From positions 12,976,963 to 13,040,962 of the forward strand of contig NC_037643.1 in the NCBI RefSeq assembly GCF_003254395.2: a stretch of 64,000 nt of DNA, given 5' to 3'. The stretch's first letter is position 1. Each line of letters starts with the position of its first letter. The notes below the pieces were generated by a model. The model saw nothing but the letters and a program-made list of their open reading frames with translations. It was not told the origin of the DNA and searched no databases. The stretch is from Apis mellifera (lineage: Eukaryota; Arthropoda; Insecta; Hymenoptera; Apidae). Below, piece after piece: positions 1 through 12,250 of the stretch. The translations under genes were made by a program, and so were the position numbers.

Positions 1-2684
1 TACGGCTAAACCAGCACCCAGATGTACAAAACCCCTAATAAAAAGACCAAAAATTGTTTGTTAATTATGAAAAGAAAAAAATAATAGTTGATTATATACA
101 TTTAATATGTTTAATAAAGCAAAAAAAAAAATTGAAATTAAGTTAAGCCATAAGTTGATTAAATAAAAATATTAATAGATTTCTAGAATAATTAATGAAA
201 TGATCTGAAATAAAATTGAATTTTTTTCAATATGTAAAGAATATAGACATAATTGAAATACTTAAATGATTAAATTATGTATAAAGTTAATTCAAAATTA
301 TTAAATTTTTAATATCCAGAAAATAATATTGATATAATCTTAACTTTATACTTAACTTTTTCTGAATTATATATATATTTTGGATATAAAATGTTAATAG
401 ATCAAAGAAACAATAATAAATAAAAAATCAGTGTGACAATAATTTAGGTTTCAAATATATGTACAATATTATATATATAAAGGGCAAATTTAAACTTTCT
501 TTGTATACATATTAATTGTATTTCTATTGACTTAATTTAAACTATTCTAAAAGAATTATGAATAAATATACAACATACTTGAATAAAGTATATCCTTTAG
601 GTTCTTCTAGACCACCAGCAATTAGAACAGCTACTACAAGACCATAAATGGCAATGATACCAGCCATAACAACAGGAATAATTGATTTCATGATAAGTTC
701 TGGCCTCATAACAGACATGGCTGCAATTCCTGTACCTGACTTTGCTGTGCCGTATGCTGCTCCTAAAGCTGAAAACAAATATAATATTTTATTTAATTTT
801 ATTCATTTCTACTTATCATACTTATCATTATACAATTATATAAACAATTATTTCATAATTAAATCTACAATTATACATGATATGAATTTTTTTAATATAT
901 TATATATATTATATATATTATATATGTGTGTATTATTCAACAATTATAATATCCAGATGTTATACAAAAGTTTTATTAAGTTTATAATTAAATTTTTATA
1001 GAACTCCATTTAAATAAACATTTTATATCTTGATAATTATAATTATACAATAATAAATTATATTAAGATAATAATCATTATTATTGAGATTATTTTTTAT
1101 TTAATTATTAAAGATTTGACAAATCTTGCATTGAAATTATTCTTTAGACATCAAAAACTATCGATTTTGTTTAATATTGATCTTTAATTAAAAAGTCATA
1201 AACGGCCAATTCTATGATATTGATATCATAATTTTATATATATTTCTCAAAATTTCGGAATTGAAAAAAATATATAAAATCTCAAGTAATGCCATGACAA
1301 ATAATTTCTTCGTGAGTGAAAATCGTAGTCACATGATTCTCACGTTGGCAGTCACATGATAATCATGTAAGTCCCATCCCGCGAGTAGGGGGCGTGGCAC
1401 AAGTAGATAATTTTTTTTCTTTTAATTTTTATGATTTGATCAAGTTTATGTTTTAAATAAATTAAGAAAATATTTATTATATATGTATGTATATTATATA
1501 CATGTGTGGTGTGTGTGTATGCATATTTATATACATATATCATATATATACATATATATTATATATACACACATAAAATAAAGACAATATAACCACGAAA
1601 TATTTAATTTCTAGGTTTTATATGGATATGAATCAAGATTTTTCATGCATTCGAAACTTCGTAAATTATCAGACTTTTCTTGTATGTTATCGTCCATTCA
1701 AGACTGGCGCACACGGGAAAAGGGATTCGTATTGATTTCCTTGATAGGGACTCGCCGACGATACTTCAAAGTTTAAGTTTGCCTGTCTTGAACATGCTTT
1801 CTTATCATCATAAGAGGACATAAAAAGAATTAAAAAATCAATTTAAAATTGAAATTGATAGACCTAATATCGATAATTACATCTGACGGAATCTTCCATT
1901 GATCTCCGTAAATCCTGTATTAGCTACCTCCCGCGCCCATGAACCGATACATACAGACTTTTATTCAAAAACTATCCAACGAGGTCAGCATTACGAAATA
2001 ACAGCCAATATCTCAGTCCTCAAACGCGGCGCATGAATGTTTCTCTCGTAATGTAAAATTAAATTGGTTGGACTGCATTTACGGAACATTACGAAATCCT
2101 AGATCTGTGTGCCTAAAAAAATGGCGCTTCAAAATTGAATCTCTATCCTTGATATCTTCAGTACTTCGGATTTGGACACACCTGTATTGGGCGTACTATA
2201 TTATATATCACCGGGTGACAGATTTGACAACAATAAAACGTACCAAAATAAATTTACGAGAACATGAAAATAGGTATTTATTCTTATTAATTGTTAAAAT
2301 ATAATTAGTTGGTAATGAATAAAGAATAGAATAAAATTTATATGAATAATCAACGAATATAAATGTTCATCAAGACATTGATTGCACAAATTGATTAATC
2401 TTCAACATTTATTTTATTTTTCCATACTTTATGCCATTTGTAGCAAAGAAAATGGCGTGTATATGATAGAACTGCCAATGTTATAATATATTTTTAAGGA
2501 TTATTTTTTCGATAATTGTATTGTCTTTTATTTTACAAATTGTAAATTCTTGCATTCGCGCTCTTTTTGGTCAAACGTCCAGACCAAATTTAAACAACTG
2601 AAACTCACCAGAAAATATAATGGCTGAGGCAGCGCCCATTACTCCAAAGAAGGGCGCATAAATAGGATGATCTTCGTCGGACAT
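1..2684 (-). CDS. Vha16: V-type proton ATPase 16 kDa proteolipid subunit c, partial (3' part outside window)
   Basis: Subunit c forms the proton-carrying membrane ring of the V0 sector of the vacuolar ATPase, in endosomes, lysosomes and some plasma membranes. Coding exons on the minus strand are 2684-2609 (start MSDEDHPIYAPFFGVMGAA), 768-579 and 34-1. All have GT/AG ends and matching phases (266 nt, then one G completing a Lys codon). The second exon encodes the glycine-rich helix 1 end, GTAKSGTGIAAM, then helix 2 and the GLEEPKGYTLFK loop. The third exon begins helix 3 (GFVHLGAGLAV) and is cut by the window edge. The proton-binding glutamate of the last helix lies outside. Intron 1 is long (1840 bp) and carries two TCACATGA sites; another E-box-type site lies upstream of the start. 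The family call is very secure from near-invariant sequence. Confidence 0.97.
1329..1359. promoter_or_regulatory. Two TCACATGA (M-box type) sites in Vha16 intron 1
   Basis: TCACATGA occurs at 1329-1336 and again at 1352-1359, 23 bp apart. This is the reverse complement of TCATGTGA, the M-box form bound by MiTF/TFEB-type bHLH-ZIP factors, which control V-ATPase and lysosome genes in flies and mammals. The sequence match is direct; occupancy is inferred. Confidence 0.5.
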
Positions 2685-2699
2685 TGTGATGTGTTCAAG

Positions 2700-3836
2700 A
2701 CTCGTAGGTCAAATCGATCACGAGTATTTACAGGTTGTCGAAACGCGAACGTCGGATGAAGAGCGATCTTCACGCACTCACTTCGCTAAACTAGTGCCAC
2801 TGTCAAATATGGCTTATCGTGCAGGAGTGCGGGTCATGTGACGAGTGACGAGTGAGAGAAGAAGAGGCTGCCGAAGCTTGGTAATGTCTATTCTCTTGCT
2901 ATTGGCTCGCGACTGCGGACTACAGCGTTGCAAGCGAATCCTGTGCCGTCTTTCATCTTTTATATCTGACGTCAGTCGCGCTATAGACTCTCTATTCGAT
3001 CATCGCGCACGCCTATTGCGCAAGCTTTTGCTTCTTGGAGCGCGTGACACGCGTTTCCTGTATTTATTTATGTTTTACAATCATTTCTATTGCTTAAATT
3101 CATCTAGAAATATATTGAATATTGCTTTGGAAATCTCATTTATCATTTAAAGTTATTAAAAAAAGATATAAAAAATTTATAATGAACTTTGAGGTTATTT
3201 TACTAAAATTCATTTCAACACGTGACTAAATTTAAACAAAGATGTAGTCAGTTATATTTTCGATGAAAAAGAATTAATTAAATAAAATTGTAATGATTTT
3301 TTAATATGTTTATAATATGAAATATAGATATTCTTTCGATGATTTTATAGATAAAATTATAAAAACTTGGATATAAATTTTGCATTTGTATATGAAATTT
3401 GATACATATGTTTTATTTTGAATAAAATTTCTCTAAAATAATCTAATTCATTTCATAATAATAAACTTTTTATTATACATAAACTTTTAAATTTAAATTT
3501 TTATTAAATACACAAATTAAATTTATATAAAATATAAGAATTATAATTATTGATATTATTAATAATCTTTTAAATATGCATACTAAAATAATACTAATAA
3601 TTTAATTATAATTATTCTGTATTATCACATTATTTTATATGAATTTAATATTTATATTTTATATAAATTTTATAAAAACTTTTTGAAATTTTGAGCCAAC
3701 GCCTTAATTATTATACACGATTGGATTCATTGAACGGAAGTCATATGCAGTAGCTGAAGTATAGTATGCTTAATTCAAATGTGGTATTAAACGTGATTAT
3801 TAAAGAATTAGTAAAAATTATATATTTTAAAGCATC
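2700..3836. promoter_or_regulatory. Shared divergent promoter region, Vha16 / PWP2
   Basis: About 1.15 kb separates the two start codons. The part at 2690-3065 is clearly less AT-rich than its surroundings and contains GTCATGTGAC at 2833-2842. A CACGTGAC E-box follows at 3229-3236. The short reading frames open across this part on the plus strand look like a composition effect, not a gene. I see no TATA box that decides a start for either gene. Confidence 0.55.
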
Positions 3837-6800
3837 ATGAAATTTGCATATAAGGTAAAAAAAAAATATGTTTGTGATTTATGAAATAATAATTATTTAA
3901 ATAAATGTTTTAAATATATAGGAATTGTTAGAATTATTTAATGTATTCCTAACCTAGGTCTACTTTTTAATACAATGTATAACACTATTTAAAATAGTAT
4001 ATGCACTAGTTTTCAAAAATTTTTTTAAATAAAATTATATATTTTTATCTAAATTCAAGATAACAAAAATCTGAAAAATAATTTTTTATATATTATATAA
4101 TATATATTTAATATATATAATATATATTTAAATTAATAATATTGAAAATTGATAAAATAAATATTTTAATTATACTTTTTTTTATAGTTTAGTAATCTGC
4201 TTGGTGCAGTTTATCATAAAGGAGATTTAATATTTACTCCAGATGGATCATCAGTTATTAGTCCTGTAGGAAATCGAATAACAATATATGACTTAAAAAA
4301 GTAAGTATAATATTTATTCAAAAATTTTTGTGTCATTTTTAATCATTTAATCAATTTTCAAATCATATTATTACATAATATTTTAATATTATTCAATTTT
4401 ATATAAAATAAATAAAATAATAATATTATATATAATTATAAATAAAATAATATTATAAATATTTTCAGTAATAAGTCAAATACTTTACCTATAGAAAGTC
4501 GATATAATTATATAAACATAGATTTATCGCCTAATGGATCAATATTAATTGCAATTAATGAAGGTATAATTTTTATATATTGTATTTATTTAGAAATTAA
4601 TCTTAAAATTTCAATATAATTTATTTAAATAATTTTCTTATAGAGGGTGAAGCTCATATAATTAGTATGATTAGTAAAATGGTAATACATAAATACAGAT
4701 TTAAACGACGAGTTAGATGTGTAAAGTTTTCTCCAAATGGTAAACATTTTGCAGTATGCAAAGAAAATAATGGTATATTTTTATAATTATTTATATATAA
4801 TTAATATATAATTAAGTTTTTTTATTAAGTTAAGTTTTTTATCAAGAAGATGAATGATGATTATTTTTTCAGTATTTATTTTTAATGCACCTGGCTTGCA
4901 AACAGGTGAATATAATCCATTTATCATGGAACGTGTATTCCATGCAGCTATGGATGACACAACTTTCATTAATTGGTCTTATGATTCAAAATTATTAGCT
5001 GTTGCTTCTAAAGATATGGCTACCAAAATTTATAGTTTAGAAAAATATGAAAATTTTAGATATATTAATCTTGGTGGTCATTCAGATGAAATTGTAACAT
5101 GTTTTTTTGAAAAAAGAAATTATGATTTGACTACAATTAGCAGGTATGTAATTTGAATCTAATTTTTAGAAAAACATTTTATTATAGTATAATATAATAT
5201 ATTATAAAGAAATGGACAACTATGCATTTGGGAATGTACAATTGATCCAGAAGATTTAATGCCATTAGAATCACCACCATTTAAAAAAAACAAGAAAACA
5301 GATAGTGATGAAGAAGATGATATTAATATTGAAAAGGCTAAAGAGAAAACAGATAAACAAGTGAAAGCTTATGAATATAATTTAGAACAATCGCGTAATT
5401 TTTTTTTTTATAATTTTATATTATACATACGATAATAATAAAAATATCGTGAAATATATAATATAATATATATTTTAGAAAATTCATCTGAATTGGATGT
5501 AAAGGACACTGAAAATGAAACAGGAGTTAAGCAATTACGTTATACTAAATTATGTCGTCATTATTTAAGTAATGAAGTTCAAAAGCATGAGAAAAAAAAA
5601 GTAATACTCACTGCAGCTGCATATCATCAGCAAACTAATATTCTAGTCGTAGGATTTAGTAATGGTTCATTTTATTTATATGAAATGCCTGATGTAAATA
5701 TGATACATTCTTTAAGGTATAATCATATCTCTATTTATCAATCGTTTTAATATTAATATAAATTATTTTTAATAATTTTTGTTATTTTTCAGTATTTCAA
5801 ATCAATGTATTACATCTATTGCCATAAATTCAACTGGTGATTGGATAGCTTTAGGATGTTCTTCAGCTGGTCAATTATTAGTATGGGAGTGGCAAAGTGA
5901 AACTTATGCTATGAAGCAACAAGGTCACAGTAACAATATGAATTGTTTAGCATACAGTCCTGATGGTCAATACATAGTTACTGGAGGCGATGATGGAAAA
6001 GTTAAATTATGGAATACAATGAATGGATTTTGTTCTATTACATTTCAGGAACATACATCCACAATAACAGGAGTGATATTTAGTCATAATAGAAAATTTA
6101 TTGTTTCTGCATCTCTTGATGGCACTGTTAGAGCATATGATTTAGCAAGGTATAGGAATTTTCGAACTCTTACTTCGCCGCGACCAGTACAATTTTCCTG
6201 CATTGCTTTAGACTCAAATGATGAGTTTCTTGCAGCTGGAGGTCAAGATTTTTTTGAAATTTATTTATGGAGTATTAAATTGGGTACACTTTTAGAGGTA
6301 TTTTACATTGAATATTAATGTTTTTATATGAATTTAATTTTAAATAACATTCTTTTATATATTATAAAAAATTTTTAATCAAAATGAAAAAGAGAGAATA
6401 AGAAATCGAAATAAAATTTTGCAAATTTTTAAATTTTTCAAATTATTTTTTTATTGTTATTTCAAAATATAAAAATATAAATGTTCACATTGAATTCTCA
6501 AAATATTAATATTTTTAAAATTATTGTAATTAAATATTGTATTTTTTTATTATTTTTAGATATTAAGTGGACATGAAGGTCCAGTTGCTAGTTTGGCATT
6601 TAATCCAAATGTTGCAAGTACCGAATTAGTGTCTGTATCTTGGGACAAAACTTTAAAAATATGGAATGCAATTGAAAATGGTTCTGTTCATGAAACATTA
6701 CAATTAACTGCTGATGGTTTATTTGTTACATATAAACCAAATGGTGAAGAAGTAGCAGTTGCTACTTTAGATGGACAAATTTCATTTTTTCATTGTAAAA

Positions 6801-8334
6801 CAGCAGTACAAATTGGTAGTATTGAAGGAAGAAATGATTTAGGCAGTGGAAGATCTGATACTGATCTTATTACCGCTAAAAAAAGTCTTAAGGGCAAGTC
6901 AGTATTTTTATAAGGATAAATATGAAATATTATTGTATATAATAACATAAAAATAATATAAATATAATAAAAATTAAAATCAAATTTTTAGAGCTTTTTC
7001 GGTTCTTTGCTATTCAGCTGATGGTACATGTATATTAGCTGGAGGACAATCCAAAAATATATGCATTTATAACGTACAGGAATATATACTTGTAAAAAAA
7101 TTTATTATAACACAAAATAGATCATTAGATGCAGTTGATGTGTGTAACTTTTTATATTAATTTTATAATATTTTTATAATATTTTTATAATAGTATTATT
7201 TTTTCACTAAAATTTTATTTTTAATAGGATATTATAAATAGACGAAATCTAACAGAATTTGGAAATCTGGCGTTAGTGGAAGAACGTGATGAATATGAAG
7301 GAGGAAATGTAAAGATACGATTACCAGGTGTTAGAAGTGGAGATATGGCTAGTAGAAATATAAAACCAGAAGTTAGAGTATACAGTTTGCAATTTTCTCC
7401 AACAGGTTAAATTTATTTTCTATTTTATTTTAAATAATTATTACGATAAGTAACTCTAATTCTAATTTTAATTTTGTTTTTTTTTTTTTTTTTTTTTTTT
7501 ATACAGGTCAAGCTTGGGCTGCGGCAACAACGGAAGGATTATTATTATATTCGTTAGATATTGGATTGACATTTGATCCATTTCAATTGGAATTAGGAAT
7601 TACACCAGAAACTGTGAAAAAAACTTTAAATGAAATGCAATACGCAAAAGGTTTATAATTTATAAATAAAAGTTTATAATTTTTTAATTTCTTCAATAAA
7701 AAAAATGCTATTAAAAATTTTTTTCAGCATTAATGATGGCTTTGAAGTTGAATGAAAGATTATTAATAAAATATGTTATAGAAAGTATTCTCTGTTCAGA
7801 TAGTAAGTTAATAACAATTTACTAATATATCATTTAATATATTCAATATATTTAATACATATGTATTCATTATATTTTTTATTTCAGTTGATTTAACTGT
7901 GACAGATTTACCTGATATTTATATTGAGAAAATATTGAAATTCATAGCATCAGAACTGGAATTTACTAGACATATACATTTTTATCTTCTTTGGATAGAA
8001 ACGATATTGACCAAACATGGACCAAAAATAAATGCAGCACTTCAAATGCCAATATTGTTGATGTTGCAAAAAAATATGCAAAAGAAATATGATGATCTAA
8101 GTAAAATGTAATAGTATAATTTTAATTAATATATAATTTTTATAAATTAATTGTTTAATAATTTTTAATATTTTTTTTTATTATTATTACAGATGTGATT
8201 TCAATCAATATACAATGAATTACTTAAAAAAAGTTGGAGTTTATAAAGCTGAAAGAATTGTTTCTGAAATAGATATAATAGAAATCGACAAGAAATTTGA
8301 AAAATCTTTGATAGAAGAAATAGAAAATAATTAA
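3837..8334 (+). CDS. PWP2: Periodic tryptophan protein 2 homolog (UTP1), U3 small-subunit processome WD-repeat protein
   Basis: PWP2 belongs to the UTP-B part of the small-subunit processome and acts in the nucleolus in early 18S pre-rRNA processing. Fifteen coding exons: 3837-3854, 4188-4300, about 4470-4563, 4644-4772, 4873-5143, 5210-5394, 5479-5716, 5793-6297, 6560-6897, 6992-7139, 7228-7405, 7507-7650, 7728-7802, 7888-8107, 8193-8334. Phases agree at every junction; the third exon start may be one base earlier. The protein is about 932 aa, close to the roughly 920 aa usual for the family. It starts MKFAYKFSNLLG. WD repeats fill about the first 730 residues (for example SPDGQYIVTGGDDGKVKLW), interrupted by an acidic Lys/Glu linker in exon 6. 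A helical Utp12-type C-terminal domain follows. Intron before exon 12 has a 24-T tract next to the acceptor. Poly(A) signal AATAAA at 8482-8487. Confidence 0.95.
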
Positions 8335-8789
8335 AATATACAATATGAGATAATTATAAAAATATATATTATAAGAAAATAGATTATGTCGTACAAATAT
8401 TATATGAATACAAATATATGTATATAAATATTTTATATACTTGTATAAATTATATATAATTTTTTTATAATTGTGAACTAGAATAAATTGATTAATTATT
8501 ATATAATAATATTATATATTAATAATATTTAATAAATATTAATAATTATATATTAATAATATTTATTTTATTTATTTTCATTTAATATATTAAATTAACT
8601 ATATATAAAAATATATTATATATTAATTTAAATTATTCATTTATATTTTAATTATATAACATTTTAATAGAATTTTTTGTTTGAAGACATTACAATTATA
8701 AAAAGTTCCATACAATATGATTTATTAATAAATAAGTTTTATTAATAAATAATTTATATGTTCTTATTTATTATATATATTTTATAATT
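8335..8789. other. Convergent 3' intergenic region PWP2 / channel gene
   Basis: Extremely AT-rich 3' flank shared by two converging genes. It holds the PWP2 poly(A) signal at 8482-8487 and several TTTATT motifs that could serve the minus-strand channel gene. No further gene is visible. Confidence 0.6.
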
Positions 8790-10009
8790 TTACATTGCTT
8801 TTTTAAATAAAAGTATCGGCCAATACAAAATGATGAATAACATAAATAATATAGGAAAACCTATTCTGCTATAAATATCTATTGTTTGTGATTGTGTTTT
8901 GTGTACACGTATCATTGGATATTCAGGATCTAACCATGTATTTTGCAGAAGATGCTTACTACCAGCTTTCTTATTTTTTACTTTTGGTATATATGTTGAA
9001 TCATAATCCCAGATGCTTTGCCCTTTTTCGATAACAATTGCACGCTAAAAATAATGCGATATTTGAATTTTTTATTATTTTTTATTCAATTTTGAATTTT
9101 TTATTTAAATTGACTATATACTTTTATTATTATTATAATTAATTAGTTTTGGTATATGTCTAATATAATACAAGTTACTATTTATAAATTATAAATTAAT
9201 AAAAAGTAATTAATAATTTAATGAAATTTTTCTATTACGGGTGGTAAAGCTTATTTTCGGAATAATAACAATAAATTTTTTACTTAGAAAATTATTTTCA
9301 ATTTTTTTTTGTATAGAATTTTATAATTTGTTTAATAGTTAATTTAATTAAATAAATATTAAAATAAATTTAACAAAAATTATAAAATTATAAATTAATA
9401 AAAGATATTTTTGGTATATGAAAATATAATGTAGCAAAAAAATTATTGATGGATGTCTTTATACGAATAATATAATATGTTATATCTAATCTTTGCATGC
9501 ATTATATTTGAATAGTAAAGTGTAATGATAGATGATAATAATCTAGAATACGAGAAATTTTACAGAAACTTAGCAATGTTAGAAAGATATTAAATTTTAA
9601 TTTATGCAAAGCCTTCTTTTTTAATATTTCTTATGACATTTAATTTTTCAAAAAAAATATCTTTTTTATTTAATAATTTTTTAATTTGCTTGAATACTCA
9701 TTAATTGAACAAATTTCATCATCAAATAATATTAAATAAATAAATAAATAAATAAATAGACATATAAGAAAATAAGAACAATGATAATTCAAAGAAAATA
9801 AAAGATAAACTTACAATATGTTTTGATTAAAAAAAATTATTTTTGTACAATAAATTTCTTATTGTATCTTATCTAATGTTTTCTTCTTATTATATTTTAT
9901 CTAATATAATAATACATGACGCATTCATTGAATTCTTTGTTAATCATTAATTCATAAGATTTTTTGATTGATTAATATATCCGTATTGACTTTGAGTAAT
10001 ATGCGTACT

Positions 10010-10080
<71 letters not shown>

Positions 10081-12176
10081 AATGATTAAAAATATTTGTA
10101 AAGACCAAAAAATATAATGAAAGATGAAATGAACTAAATATTAAAAATTTTTTGATTTGAAGACAATTGACAAGTTTGGTAAATATGAAAAAAAAAATAT
10201 ATAGCAAAATGTTATGTAAGATCACTTGAACATCGATATTTGAAAGAAATTATTAAGAAAAATATTGTGATCATAATTTTTTAAATAAATATGAAATTAA
10301 GAAATTGTTATAGATAAGTATCAATACGTTAATAATTTATATGTATACAACATTATAACGATAAGAAGATAAAATAAAATTTTAAAAATAAAAATAAAAA
10401 TGTTATACAATAATTTCTAAATTATATATAATTAATCTTTCGTTTTTATTTTCCTATTAAGTGTTTAATTCTAATTTTAATAATTTTTATAAGAATAATG
10501 AAAAAATTGTCATACGAACTGTTGAGTAATGTCGAGACATTATCGACGTTTGCAAATCGTATTCCAACTGGGATCGTAAATCGAGTACTTTGACTACTAC
10601 GAATTCCCCAAGAGCTGCAAATACGAACATCATACAACCTGCCATCCAAACGTCCAGTGCCTAAACATAAAAAAAAAATAATAAATAATAATTTACAGTA
10701 AGTAATGTGATAAAATAATTTTATGACTAATAAAAGTAAAGAAATATTTTGAAATATGCTATGATTCTTCTAGCTGTTTCATTATTCTCATTATTGAACC
10801 TTTCATTTTTTTAGATAAAATATTAAAATAAGTATCCATAAGACGTGTTATTTAAGGGAATATAAAATATAAAATATTTAAGGGAAAATAAAATATAAAA
10901 AAAGGGTTCAATAAAAGAGATTAAATATTAAATATTGAAATATTAATAAAAGAACTTACTTTCACATAAGCAACTGGAGGAATATCGCTTTTTAAACCAG
11001 TAAACATAGTAACTAAGGTCAGCATACTGGTCACTAAAAGAGCCACGCGACCAGGAATCGCATCTAGTCCCAACCAAAAGCTGAACCAAGATAGCATCAC
11101 TACCAACGTGGAAGGAGCAAACGTTTGTATCAAATGATGACCAATTTGCCTCTCAAAACGGAAGAAAACTACCAACCGTGAGAAATTTCCTGCAAATTAA
11201 TCGAACGTACATACTTTTCCTGATATTCGAATGTCATTGGACAAAGATCATACCACTTTTTTCGAGCATATAATCGACGGTTTCTTCGGCAACTACAGGT
11301 TTCCCGATGTCGTATTGTAGAAGTTTCAATTCTGGATTCACCGTGACAGCACCTGTTCCCCATCTCAAACGTAACTTCTGTTTGTGATAGGAAACTAGTA
11401 ACGCAATTTTTTCCAAGTTAATCTATGTTGATTCTGTCCAGTTTGATAGACTTTGGATAGAAATGAATGATAATTGACTTGGATTGAGAGTTCACAGTTT
11501 TATAGGATACCTCAATCACTCTACTTATTAATTAATCATTTAAACATGAGAGAATTAATAAGAAGATCAAGAAACAAATGTTTTAAATCTTTAACAAGTT
11601 ACATGAATATAATAGAATACAAATAATGTCCATTATTACATAATGTTTCATTCTGAAATTATAAATTGCAATCTGCTTTAACAATCTACTCGATATAATA
11701 TAAATAATCTCATAAGTTTAAAGATTAAAATTTTTGTTGAGATGGATTGATAATTTTTCGTGTTAATTAATTAAAATGTAATAACGAGAGTAAGTTACGG
11801 AATATAAATAATAATTATTTCCTTAGCCTTCGAACTTACAACTTTCTATGTAGATAGGGCATATCTGAATGTCCATTGGATACAATTGAAATTCCATTTG
11901 GCATGCGATGATGGCATGCATTCGTGCCGAATATTTCACCGTTTTATTCCTATACAACGTCACCGAGGAGAATTTGTGATTCAACGCCGCGATTTCTGTA
12001 AGAAAGAAGAAAACGAAAAAAGAAAGTGTTTTTTTTTTAATCTAATTCAATTTATAAATTCAAAAACAAGATATCCAAGATATTCGAGATTGAAATCCTT
12101 AACGTATTCGTTATTTCGAAAAGTCATTACGAAAATAAAGACATTAAGGTTATTCCAATGTCACTTTTTGCATTAT

Positions 12177-12250
<74 letters not shown>

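Noticed and set aside
2845..3150. 101-codon plus-strand frame in the Vha16/PWP2 interval
   Set aside because: It lies in the GC-richer promoter, has Leu/Arg-rich sequence without known motifs, and runs out into AT-rich DNA. A composition effect is more likely.
9947..10225. 92-codon minus-strand frame with a long Ile-Tyr run
   Set aside because: It is a translation of the (AT)n microsatellite within an intron.
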